Assembly (NCBI GenBank): GCA_015146655.1
Contig: VKHL01000022.1
Location: forward strand, 150,325-214,324
Direction: 5' to 3'
Length of the DNA stretch: 64,000 nucleotides
DNA from: Ochromonas danica
Taxonomy: Eukaryota > Sar > Chrysophyceae > Chromulinales > Chromulinaceae
Shown here one piece after another: positions 38,793 to 49,232 of this stretch (the first letter of the stretch is position 1; every line of letters begins with the position of its first letter). The translations under genes and the position numbers were made by a program. The notes below the pieces were generated by a model that ran no database searches, had not been told where the DNA came from, and saw nothing but the letters and a program-made list of their open reading frames with translations.

Positions 38793-39789
38793 AATGTCTC
38801 TGTCGTCTGTTTTGGTTGTGAATATCTGGTGCGTATCTATGTGTGTTTCTGCGTGTCTGCGTCTGTATTGTCTGCTATGTTTGTTGTCTCTGTGTATGAT
38901 GATGAATGTCTCTATTGTCTATCTATGTCTGGTGTTTCTTTTATGTATATAAAGAGCAGCAAAGCTTACTCCAGAAGAAAAACGAGAAAAACGACGTGAA
39001 AAACGACGACGTGAGGAAGAGGAAAGGCGAGCCGAAATTGCCCGAATAGAGAGAGAGTATTGGCAGCCTGTCGATCTGCGACTAGACGAAGAGGCATTTC
39101 TTCTCTTGCCACCTGTTAAAGGCATTGTCTTGCTTGCCGACCTGCCCAAAACTACCCAGCCTTTAGATATCTTCCTACGCTTTCTCACTCCAAAGATTCT
39201 CTTTGCTGCTTGGTACTTCTATCCTCATGATCATTGGGTCTATATAGACATTGCTACGCGCTCAGGCACTGCTGATTTATTTAGACTCTATATGGTAATG
39301 GCTTGTCATATCCGCATTGTGGGTCTTCATAATACTCCGAAACAAGCGGGTCATGTTGAAGAGGTAGAAGAAGAAAAGTCATTACGTGAGGCTTTAAAAG
39401 AATGTGAAGCTCATTTCAAGTCCTTTCGTATTCTTCGGCCAGTACCAAGTTACTGGTCTATGGAACTCATGTGGTGTAAGTTCCTAATCCCAGATGCACT
39501 ATTTCCATCTATCTATCAGAACTTTGAGGAATTATTACTTCAACCAGAATTACCAAAAGAAGGTGACCGTGTTCATCAGAAGATGTTAATGGAGTATATT
39601 CTAAAGAATACAATGATAGTATGCAAGAAGTTGAGCTATCCACGGTCATTTACTACAAGCTTTCATACCTTTTGTATAGAGTTAAGTGATGCCTTGTTTC
39701 TTAATTTAGGTGAAATAGAAGCTGAATTTCATAAAGAAACAGAAATTAATGAGACAGAAATTAATTTGGATTGGGAGGATTCTGATTGA
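38625..39789 (+). CDS. Duplicated-pair protein, copy 1; unrecognised, faint piggyBac-transposase resemblance
   Basis: Exon 1 is only 17 bases (38625-38641, ATG CCT CCT AGA AAG AA). Intron 38642-38954 contains a long CT tract, and exon 2 is 38955-39789; 283 residues. A Lys/Arg/Glu helix (EEKREKRREKRRREEERR) leads into QPLDIFLRFLTPKILFAAWYF, LFRLYMVMACHIRIVGLHN and PSYWSMELMWCKFLIPDALF. This faintly recalls the N-terminal host part of piggyBac-type DDE transposases, but no catalytic core follows, so the assignment is a guess. About 95 bases downstream a 45-codon frame (39866-39999: KKDLGRYSLQPAQL...) is also present after copy 2. The gene is divergent from the CCZ1-like gene, with 174 bases between starts. 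Confidence 0.65.
38742..38790. repeat. (CT)n microsatellite in intron of copy 1
   Basis: A pure CT tract of about 48 bases in intron 38642-38954. The corresponding tract in copy 2 (40541-40567) is shorter and interrupted by TG. Confidence 0.95.
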
Positions 39790-40122
39790 GTTTTGGTGTG
39801 CGTGTGTTCAGTACAGGGGTTAATTTGCCCTTGCTATTTAATTGATAATTGGTTGTGGTAGGGAGATGAAGAAGGATTTAGGAAGATATTCTTTACAACC
39901 TGCTCAACTCAACGGGGGCAGCAAGATTCCATGGAATTATTGTTTGGAATTATGGAACTTACGGAGTTATTTCAGTATGGAAGCAGATAGATTGATTTAG
40001 CATAGTCTACATAAGAAGGCAAGCAAAGTGTAGTATGTCATGTTACATTGTGTTATATGGTGTGGTATGTCGAGCATGCTATAAAAACAATAGAGTAGCT
40101 TGCAGGTGGCTAAACCGGAACG

Positions 40123-40246
40123 AAAGCTCTGATAGAGAAGAGAGAGTGGAAGAGTAGAGGATCTTCTCTCCTTGCTCTTCATCGGAGGCACTTTCATCTT
40201 GACTGCCTAGTTGGCGATGAATTATGAGGAGGTCGACCACTGACAT
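40123..40246 (-). pseudogene. Truncated 5' fragment of the CCZ1-like gene
   Basis: The minus-strand start codon at 40244-40246 and about 40 codons are a near-identical copy of the start of the gene at 35957-38450. Homology stops near 40123, at the duplication junction, so only a fragment of the first Longin domain remains. It retains the duplicated promoter and could be transcribed antisense into copy 1's 3' region. Confidence 0.85.
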
Positions 40247-40420
40247 GGACTAACTGCTCCTCCTAGGCTATTCAATCATGAGTGGCCTTCACTTTCAATT
40301 TCCATGTCAACACAATAATATCTCAACTTTCTCTTTCCTACTCTTGCTGTGGGGTTTAATTCACTCATTAATTTATTTGTGTTTCGTTGATAATTAGAAT
40401 TAGACATTCTTAAAATAAAC

Positions 40421-41627
40421 ATGCCTCCTAGAAAGAAGTAAGTGTCTATGTTGTGATAGCTTTATATCTGGCTATCTTCTATAATAATGATGAAGATAGT
40501 GGATAGAGCCATCAGTCAGTGAATTTTCCTCACTATCTGCTCTCTCTCTCTGTCTCTCTCTCTCTCTGTGAATGTCTCTGTGTCTGTTATGTTTGCTGTG
40601 TATGTGAATCTCTCTCTCTCTCTGTGTGTATGTGCGTGTCGTCTGTTGTCTCTGTTGTGTGTTGTCTGTTGTGTACGTGAATGTCTCTGTTGTCTGTTGT
40701 GTTTATTGAATACGTGAATATCTCTCTGTGTGTATCTACGTGTCTGTTGTCTCTATGTCTCTGTTGTTGTATCTTTCTGTCTGTATCTCTGTGTATGATG
40801 ATGAATGTCTTCTATGTATATAAAGAGCAGCAAAGCTTACTCCAGAAGAAAAACGAGAAAAACGACGACGTGAGAAAGAAGAAAAACGAGCCAAAATTGC
40901 CCGAATAGAGAGAGAGTATTGGCAGCCTGTCGATCTGCGACTTGCTGATGAAGCATTTCTTCTCATGCCGCCTGTTGAAGACATTGTCTTGCTTGCTGAC
41001 CTGCCCAAAACTACCCAACCTTTAGATATCTTCCTACGCTTTCTCACTCCAAAGATTCTCTTTGCTGCTTGGTACTTCTATCCTTATGATCATTGGGTCT
41101 ATATAAACATTGCTAGGCGTACATGCCATCCTACATTATTTTCACTCTATTTGGTAATGGCTGCTCATATCCGCATTGCGGGTCTTCATAATACTCCGAA
41201 ACAAGCGGGTCATGATGAAGAGGTAGAAGAAGAAAAGTCATTACGTGAGGCTTTAAAAGAATGTGAAGCTCATTTCAAGCCCTTTCGGCCTCTTCTGCCA
41301 TTTTCAACAGGCTACATGACTATGGAATTCATGTGGTGTAAGTTCCTAATCCCAGATGCACTATTTCCATCTATCTATCAGAACTTTGAGGAATTAGTAC
41401 TTCAACCAGAATTACCAAAAGAAGGTGACCGTGTTCATCAGAAGATGTTAATGGAGTATATTCTCAAGAATACAATGATAGTATGCAAGAAGTTGAGCTA
41501 TCCACGGTCATTTACTACGAGCTTTCATACCTTTTGTATAGAGTTAAGTGATTCCTTGTTTCTTAATTTAGTAAAGATCGTAGAAAAAGAAATAGAAACT
41601 AATTTGGATTGGGGGGATTTTGATTGA
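40421..41627 (+). CDS. Duplicated-pair protein, copy 2
   Basis: Paralogue of the gene at 38625-39789. Exon 1 is 40421-40437 (17 bases, identical), the intron is 40438-40825 (longer and richer in TGTCT units) and exon 2 is 40826-41627; 272 residues. The core is conserved (QPLDIFLRFLTPKILFAAWYF; FLIPDALFPSIYQNFEEL). Replacements cluster in two blocks, near bases 41107-41150 and 41283-41320. The C-terminus is shorter but both copies end in LDW, one residue, D, one residue, D, stop. Function is unknown. An intact frame after clear divergence argues that both copies are functional or recently duplicated. The small downstream frame is at 41719-41904. Confidence 0.65.
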
Positions 41628-42090
41628 GTTTTGGTGTGTTTGTGTTCAGTACTGTGGTTAATTTGCCCTTGCTTTTGATTGAGTAAGTGTTAAGTGATTT
41701 TTGTCTGCTGGGTGAGAGATGAAGAAGGAATTAGGAAGATATTCTTTACAACCTGCTGAACTCAACGGGGGCAGCAAGATTCCATGGAATTATTGTTTGG
41801 AATTGTGGAACTTACGGAGTTATTCCAGTATGGAAGATGTCTCATTGGAGAGAGAGAGAGAGAGAGAGAGATTTAGTATACACAGGAAGGCAAGCAAAGT
41901 CTAGTATGTCATGTTACATTGTGTTATATGGTGTAGTATGTCGAGCATGCTATAAAAACAATTGTTATAGCTTAGGGCTATATATGTATATGGCTAGTTT
42001 TAGGTCTCATATATGTAGTGTAAGATGTGTGTAGTGTAAGCCACTTGCATCCATTGGATGTGAGTTGGCAGAATTGAATAGCATCACGTT

Positions 42091-42141
42091 CTACAGAACG
42101 ATTTGAGCTAGGGATGTGCCTATGCTCAAATCGTTCTGTAG
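42091..42141. repeat. Perfect 18-bp inverted repeat (hairpin)
   Basis: Arms 42091-42108 (CTACAGAACGATTTGAGC) and 42124-42141 are exact reverse complements around a 15-base loop, TAGGGATGTGCCTAT. It lies in sequence present only in duplication copy 2. Confidence 0.95.
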
Positions 42142-42615
42142 TTATATTACACAATAGAGTAAATTTAGGTTAATAGGTAGCTAAACCCAAAAAGCGGCAT
42201 TTAATAGAATACAAATGTCCGAAGTCAAACTGAACGTGCAGAAAGTTCTCCCTCTACTATACACAGTACAGTAGGAACCTACACAGTGCCGAGAGTGATG
42301 CGCACTGCCCTGCTACACCAAAACTGGAAAAGTCAAAAACTTGATTTTTTGCAGTTTTTTCTCGTCATCACACTGATTTGAAATAAAATTTCAAAATTCT
42401 CTTTCTAAATCTGTGCTCGAAGTCACTTGAAACTTGTTCTTGCCCCACTTGAGGGTAGCCAAGGCTATCAGAGGTAGGAGGAGGAGGAGGAGGAGACAAC
42501 ACAGTGCTTAGAGGCTGTGGTGGCTGTCTGTGAAGAAGTTTGGCACAGACTCTGTCCAGCGACGTTGAACCACTAGACCTCTCGAGCGATCTGATCAAAG
42601 CAGTAATGAAGGGTA

Positions 42616-45600
42616 TCAGACTGTGAGAGCAGCTGAAGGAGGAGGAGGAGGAGGAGGAGGAGGTCACTTACTTGATGGACGAGTGAAAGTAGCACGGGCT
42701 GATCTGTCTTGGGCTGTTCGAGCAGGTGATGGCGGAGAGACTGGACAGTTGAGAGTCTTACCATTTGAAGTAGTGGTAGCGGTAGTAGCAGCAGGAGGAG
42801 GAGGGTCAGTCTCTCCTAGCAGTGCTTCGATGAGTCGCAGTGCACCTGATTTGCTCACATCCTTATTATACATAGAGCACCTGAGACAACACACACCCAA
42901 ACACATCATGTTATCATCACTACCACACACATACACACACTAGACACAATATGCAAACTCTAAATACAGTGCATACACACACAGACGCACAATACACACA
43001 TACACACTATACCCATAACACACACTATACCCATAACACACACATACACTATACATGCACACTATACATACACACTATACACACACATAGACACATTGCC
43101 TATACACACTCTACAAACTCTAAATATAGTGCAAACATATACACACAAAAACAAACAAATACACATTATATAATATACAACACACACTATACCCATAACA
43201 CACACTATATACACACTATACACACACTATACTCATAATACACACTATACACACACTATACAGACACTATATAACACACACTATACCCATAGCACACACT
43301 ATACATACACTATACAGACACTACATGCAAACACAGACAGATAGCATTCACTTACCTCGCATCTAATACACAAGCAGGACATCCACTAGTACAAGGACAT
43401 TTCTTCAACAACTTCCTCGTCCATGATAGCAATCTCTCTCTTTGATGGAAAGCCTCGGCTGCTAGCCCTGCACCTCCTGCGAAGAGATCGTAGAGTAGCA
43501 AACGAGTCCAAGGCTGGTCATTATGATCACATTGAAGGTCTTGAGATTGATCACATTGTAGACAAAGGGTAGCAGCATGTAAGAGAGCATGATTGAGTCC
43601 ATGCAGACCACTGACTAGCACATCCTCCTCCTGCTCCTCCTGCTCACCTCCTCCTCCTGCTCCTCCTACCTTGTTGGTACTACTATGGAACTGTTGTTTA
43701 ATGGTAAGAGGAATGTCAATCCAGAAGCCATGTGTTTCGAATTCTAAAGGAGGTAGAAGGCATTCTCCATATTCGAAGACTTCATGAGTGGCGAGGTCGA
43801 TCTTCTCGAAGCCATGGATACGACGAATAACTTGCAGGATACCATGTGCACAGCGTGTTTGTACACCTCCTCCTCCTCCTCCTCCTCCTCCACCACCACC
43901 ACCACCACCTCCACTACTACTACTACTACATATATCTTCTTCCTCCTCTATAACTTTCATAACCTTAATCTCAGTATTATGACAAGCTTGTGTATGATAA
44001 GCTCGACTAACAGGTCTAGCCCAAGCAGTCTGACAAGACAAATCAAACTTCTCTACCAGATATTGTTGACCACGATGAAGATAGATAGCTCCTTCATAGA
44101 CTTCAAAGAAAGCACGTGAATATCCTAGTTCTTCTAGTAGGTGACTAGTCTGTGTGTGTAGTAGAGAGATAGTGAGAGGGTCAGCCATACGAAGACTAAC
44201 TTTGTCTTCTGGATGAGAAAACATGTTGGATAGACTACCACTAGACAGAGACACAATAGACAATAGACAAGAGAGAGGGGGGTTAGATGGTGGTAGGGTA
44301 GAAGACAGACAGACAAGGACACTGTGTGTGTGCAAGTGTACACCTGTATACATGTATATAGGTGTGTGTACATCGTGTAGGTATGTGTACATTGTGTAGG
44401 TGTGTGTAAGTTTGTGTGTACTACATGTATATACATGTGTGTATAGGTGGTGTAGGTGTGTGTGTGTACATTGTGTAAGTATGTGTACATTGTGTGTACT
44501 ACATGTATATAGGTGTGTGTATAGGTGGTGTAGGTGTGTGTGTACATTGTGTAGGTGTGTGTAGGTGTGCAATGGTATATCTCATCAAGGGTGGTTACCT
44601 AAGAAGTGGTCGTTGTTGAGCTTGAGAAGTCTGACAGTTACACTGTCCTACCCAGGGACACGAGGAGGAGGAGGAGGAGGAGGGGGTGGTAGTAGATCTC
44701 ATCACCATGAGAGCTTGTTGACTAATCAAATCTTCTACACAATGACGATATGCTGGACCCCAAATCTCTTCATCTCCAATACATCTCAATACCTTCTTCC
44801 TCTTCCTTCGATGTACTCCTCCTCCTCCTCCACCACCTCCTCCTCCTACCAAGTGATCGACCCATAGATGATACCTACTATCTAAAGGTACTTCCTTAGC
44901 TGCTAAAGGTAGATGAGCTTTCATAATATAAGGATTATCTGGATCTACTACCACAGGCTCTGCTAGACTACCTAATAGCTGATCAGGGTAGTTCAAGAAG
45001 AAGACATCTAATGAGGCAGGAAAGGCAATAAAGATATGTAAAGAAGGTTGTAATAGTCGTCCAGCACGACCAACTTGTTGCCAAAAGGATGAAAAAGTAC
45101 CAGGAAATCCTAAGTGTAATGTAAGTGTTAGCTCTCCTATATTAATACCTACTTCTAATGCTGATGTAGCAACAATAGCTAAGAATCGATTATGAAAGAG
45201 ATTAGATTCTATTTCACGTCGTTCTTCTTTACTATAACCACCACGATAGGCTGTTAAGTTAGATAGTAAGTCTATTGTTGATCCTGCTGTTGTTAAGTTA
45301 GACCGTAAGTCTGCTGTTGTTAAGTTAGACTGTAAGTCTGCTGTTGTTAAGTTAGACCGTAAGTCTGCTGTTGTTAAGTTAGACCGTAAGTCCTCTGCTG
45401 TGTTATGATAACGTTGTTGTCGTTGTGTTAATAGATTGGCTGTATAGCGATAGACTAGTTCAACTAGTTTACGAACTTTACAAAAGGCAATTGTTCGTTG
45501 TTGTTTGATCATGAAATAAGATAATAAGAGAGCTGTCTCAAAGATAGGACTGCGACGAGGATTACCCTCTCCTCCTCCTCCTCCTCCTGCTCTACCACCT

Positions 45601-46919
45601 GCTGTTCGTCTGCTACTATTCGGATAGTTGTTGTTATTTTGAACTTCTTCCTTATCAGCATTGTTATCTTCAATAATAGTCTTCATCACTTCTTCCTCTT
45701 CTTCTAACAATAACAACAACAACATGTATAGTATAGTTAGCAATAACTACTGACAAGATTACTAACTAATTAGCTAGCTATCTAGCTAACTTAGTAGCTG
45801 CTTACTAGACCACTAAGTTAGTAACTTACCAGTGGTAGTGGTAGCAGGTGTAGGGTAGAGATCTTGTTGGCTACAATCTCTTTTCAGAGGAGGATTCCAC
45901 AATAGAATAGTTCTATTACAATACAACGCAAACAACAATTAGTATAATAGTAATAGTAATAGTAATAGTAATAGTAATAGTAATAGTAATAGTAATAGTA
46001 ATAGTAATAGAAATACTAGCTAATAGTATAGTAACTACAGTGAGTAGTCTAGAGGGTAGAGACAGTCAGTCAGTGAGTCACAGTCATTACCTTTCCCCAC
46101 GAGGTGCACCATCTTCCTCTGCTGTAATAACAAGAAGATTATACCTCTTCAACAAATCCTCCTCCTCCTCCTCCTCCTCCTCCACCTGCTCCTCCTTACT
46201 CTCTTGCCAGGATGTGAAGGCTTGTAAAGGCAGAAGGCGACAGACCAACTCTTTCGGATTTGCTATTGTAGCTGTACAACAAATGAACTGTGGCATTGAG
46301 GTAGTTGTGCTAGCAGCAGGAGGAGGAGCAGGAGGAGGAGGGTAGGTAGTCATGTTCATCTTCAAGTTCTGGTAGAAGAGACAGACTCGCAGTAAACGTC
46401 GAAAGACTGCTGAGACATGTGCACCAAATCCTCCCCTATAGACAACAACACAAGAGGGTAAGAACAACAACAACAATGTTAACTTCACACTCCTCCTCCT
46501 CCTCCTGCTACTCTACTCCTTTCTTGTTACCACCTGTATTGATGAGCTTCATCCACCACGACATAGCGTAGATTGCGAAAGATACGATTCCATGTCTTAT
46601 GCTATTAGAACAACAACAGCAATGTCATGGATGAGGTAACTAAGGAGGAGGAGGTGGTGGTGGTGGAGGAGGAGGAGGAGTCTTACAGCGGGTAGCAGGG
46701 TATAATGTAGCATATCTGGATTGGTGAGAATGATATTGCCTACCCCTCCCTGGATAGCTCTTCTCTCTGCTGGGGAAGAGTCGCCATCACAGACGACAGG
46801 GTAGATCTTCTCTCTGAGCACTCCCTGACTACCAATTAACTCCTGCAATGACCTCAACTGATCTTGAGCCAGAGCCTATAAATAGACAAGACCAATCGTT
46901 ATTGTGCACACACACAACA

Positions 46920-47007
<88 letters not shown>

Positions 47008-48216
47008 TACACACACATATACACAGACACACACAAACACACAAACACACACATACACACACACATACACACACACACAAACACACACATACAGGCAATT
47101 ATCACTCTTATGAGGTAAAAGAGAAAGAGAAAGGAAGAAGAGCACTACCTTGGTAGGGAAGAGGTAGATCGCAACTCTCTGAGCATCTTGACAGAGTGAC
47201 TCGAAGACAGGCAAGTGGAAGACTAAAGACTTCCCACTCGCTGTGGCTGTGGCTAGAATGACATGTTCACCTCTTCTCACTGCTTGAATAGCCTTGGCCT
47301 GGTGGAGATAGAAGCGCTGTGGATCGATCTGGTAGAGGTCTTGGATGCGTTGAGTGAGGAAGGAAGGTAGTGGAGGGTCTAGTGGGGCATAGCGAGCAGG
47401 TCGACTAGGCTGGTAGGCGATATGAGCCATCTGATTCACATAGAAAGACTGCCTGGTGAGATCTTCCAAGAGCTCTGCAAAGGCTCCTTGTAGAGGAGGG
47501 TGGGTAGGTGGTGATGGTGTAGTAGCAGGAGCAGGAGGTGGTGGAGGAGGAGGAGGTGGTGGAGGTAGTCTCTGTGGTAGCACAGGCATGGGTAGCATGG
47601 AGAGTGTGCAAGTGTTCACATCATATCCAGCAGGCCATTGGCTATTCTTCTTGATCTCCTTCAACAACACAGAAGATAATGTAGCAGGAGCAGCAGCAGG
47701 AGGGGGAGATGGAGGTGAAGGAGGTGCTGGGTAGTGGTGTAGGAAGTGTGTCCAGGTAATCCCCCAGAGAGCCTCTAGCAAGCAGTCCTTCCTCTTCTTA
47801 CTGTGCCCTGCCCCACCCCCTGACAGAGTCTTGAAGGCCAACACTTCCCCCTCCTCCTCCTGCCGCTCCTCACTCTTTGACGATGACGATGACGAGGAGG
47901 ATGACGATGACGCACCAGAGAGCAGGAGGAACTCTTCCTTACAGAGCTGAACAATTCCTCGCAGGAGATCAACAGGGAAGTGCTTCCACTGCTGTCTCTG
48001 ACCCAAGGCAGTGTTCAAGACAAGGTCTTCATAGAACCTTCTTAGTTGTCGTAAGCTAGGCTGAAGATGACATTTCAAGAGGAAAGCATAGACCTTGTCG
48101 ATGACGTCAAAGAAGAGTAGAAGGTCTTGGAAAGTAGAAGGTAATAGAGTGATAGGTAGAGAGAGAAGATACTTCTTCCAGGACTTCTCAGAGAGAAGAG
48201 AAGAAGTTATTGTCAT
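42616..48216 (-). CDS. HRQ1: HRQ1-type RecQ-like DEAH helicase with C-terminal DUF1998/MZB zinc domain
   Basis: Nine exons: 48216-47149, 46875-46687, 46601-46534, 46435-46091, 45912-45830, 45703-44599, 44240-43356, 42880-42672 and a short last exon ending about 42616; roughly 1,322 residues. Helicase motifs in order: LHQAKAIQAV, motif I ATATASGKS, LTNPDMLH, motif II DEAH (46550), motif III CTATIANP, RTIAFCKVRKLVE, motif V ATSALEVGINIG and motif VI QQVGRAGR. The C-terminus has ECLLPPLEFETHGFWIDIP and a Cys cluster CPCTSGCPACVLDARC that spans a splice junction, as in DUF1998. HRQ1 is a 3'-5' DNA helicase for interstrand crosslink repair and telomere maintenance. Oddities are poly-Pro and poly-Ser inserts in the N-terminus, a 9-residue tandem repeat inside helicase lobe 2, and very repeat-rich introns. 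The last intron (39 bases) and the stop are uncertain. Confidence 0.85.
42945..43335. repeat. Minisatellite of CACACTATA units in HRQ1 intron
   Basis: Irregular repeats of ACACACTATACCCATA and ACACTATACA units fill most of the 42881-43355 intron. Confidence 0.9.
44325..44570. repeat. Minisatellite of GTGTGTAGGT/GTACATTGT units in HRQ1 intron
   Basis: About 245 bases of repeated GTGTGTGTACATTGTGTAGG and CTACATGTATATAGG units within intron 44241-44598. On the sense (minus) strand this is AC-rich. Confidence 0.9.
45252..45394 (-). repeat. In-frame 27-bp tandem repeat in HRQ1 coding sequence
   Basis: Four near-identical copies plus a degenerate one encode DL(R/Q)SNLTTA in helicase lobe 2, between RTIAFCKV and motif V. 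The unit length keeps frame. Confidence 0.95.
45940..46012. repeat. (AGTAAT)n microsatellite in HRQ1 intron
   Basis: Ten or more AGTAAT units in intron 45913-46090. Confidence 0.95.
46905..47095. repeat. (CA)n microsatellite in HRQ1 intron 1 (TG on sense strand)
   Basis: A pure CA tract of about 85 bases grades into interrupted CA, within intron 46876-47148. On the transcribed sense it is TG, ending about 30 bases before the acceptor. Confidence 0.95.
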
Positions 48217-48424
48217 AACACCAACAGAGGATATGATGTTATCTGATGTTATCAGAAATGTGTTGTGATTGATGAGTGAGAAGGGCCTTGTTATCTATTG
48301 TTGTGATGCGTAGATATCATTTTCACTGACAGGTGGTTAAGTTAAGCTGATTTAACTTCCCAGTTTTGGGGATGTTAAACTAGCTTAACTTAACGCCTAC
48401 TGCCCAAACTTTCAATTGGTCCCT

Positions 48425-48536
48425 CAATCTGGTCAGGTCGGCGATTGGAAGAAGAAGCTAAGACCATGATCATGTCATGTTAATGACATGATCATGGTCT
48501 TAGCTTCTTCTTCCAATCGCCGACCTGACCAGATTG
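48425..48536. repeat. Near-perfect 112-bp palindrome, 54-bp arms and 4-base loop
   Basis: Left arm 48425-48478 and right arm 48483-48536 are exact reverse complements by eye, with loop GTTA. The inner arm sequence is GACCATGATCATGTCAT. It could extrude as a cruciform. Confidence 0.97.
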
Positions 48537-48587
48537 CGGATGCTGTGCCTTCTACAGTAGTAGCAATCATTGATATTTTGTACTGTA

Positions 48588-48786
48588 TGAACTACCCAGT
48601 AATCATCAAGTAGTCTATTAGGAACAACATTGATTGAGAAGCCACAAGATGGTTTCATTCACTTCTACATAGCTGATCTCACTGCCTTTCTTTATCATAT
48701 AGAAGTGAATGGAACATAGTCTACTTGTGACTTCTCAATCAATCATGTTGTTCCTAGTGGTAGACTACGTGATGAGTACTGGGTGG
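48588..48786. repeat. Imperfect long inverted repeat, MITE-like
   Basis: Left arm about 48588-48668 (CTACCCAGT...ATTCACTTCTA) pairs with right arm about 48699-48786 (TAGAAGTGAAT...ACTGGGTGGT), with mismatches and small indels and about 30 bases between. A partial further copy of the right end (GTTCCTAGTAGACACTGGGTAGTT) follows at 48794-48818. Confidence 0.85.
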
Positions 48787-49232
48787 TGTAATGCTGTTCC
48801 TAGTAGACACTGGGTAGTTCAGTGCTGCAGAGTGTGTTAGCTGTGCTGTTAAAAGCTCATCTTAGAATATCAAACTCTCTAGTGTACATCTTACAAGAGG
48901 TCGATAGACTTCCATTCCAACCAATACTCTACTGTAGTTAATGCAGATAGCAGTTAGTAGTTAGCATCAGGAGAAGGAGAAGGAGAAGGAGGTGTGGAAT
49001 GATTCAAGAGATGTCATCATCTTCTAGTAAAAGCCTAGGACCTATCAGAAGCATTCCTTCGTCATCCTCAAAGAACAGGCAAACTCACATGATACACAAA
49101 TATCTTGACATATTGAGACATTTGAGACACAGTCATCACTGAACATGCCCATGTCAAATAACACCCAACACGACCATTGTCGTAGTGCTCTCTCCTCCTC
49201 CTCCTCTATCTGCTATTCCGTCTTGAAAGTGA

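Larger units (their letters stand above)
38327..40122. repeat. Segmental tandem duplication, copy 1
   Basis: The unit starts inside exon 1 of the CCZ1-like gene (AAAGCTCTGATAG). It contains that gene's first 40 or so codons, the shared promoter, and the plus-strand gene at 38625-39789. Corresponding points in copy 2 lie 1796 bases downstream, for example ATG 38625 versus 40421 and CCZ1 ATG 38450 versus 40246. Confidence 0.95.
40123..42183. repeat. Segmental tandem duplication, copy 2
   Basis: It repeats copy 1 from AAAGCTCTGATAG onward. It carries the truncated CCZ1-like 5' end, the promoter, a paralogous gene and the downstream small frame. Near its right end it holds extra sequence absent from copy 1, including the hairpin at 42091-42141, before the shared TAGCTAAAC-like end near 42175. 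Confidence 0.9.
48217..49232. other. Intergenic region rich in inverted repeats
   Basis: About 1 kb between the start of HRQ1 and the stop of the HhH gene. It holds the two inverted repeats annotated separately, a GGAGAA run (48970-48990) and no convincing coding frame. Confidence 0.7.

Noticed and set aside
42368-42667. 99-codon frame downstream of HRQ1
   Set aside because: Its phase does not match the HRQ1 exon 8 donor, and its Ser/Pro-rich sequence has no recognisable domain.
45252-45394. Regularly spaced repeats considered as a CRISPR-like array
   Set aside because: Units are directly adjacent without spacers, keep reading frame inside a helicase gene, and the genome is eukaryotic.
46829-47156. 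Cys/Val and Thr/His frames on both strands
   Set aside because: They arise from the CA microsatellite in HRQ1 intron 1.
48425-48536. Palindrome considered as a bacterial-type transcription terminator
   Set aside because: Far too long, no U-run logic, and the context is eukaryotic nuclear DNA.
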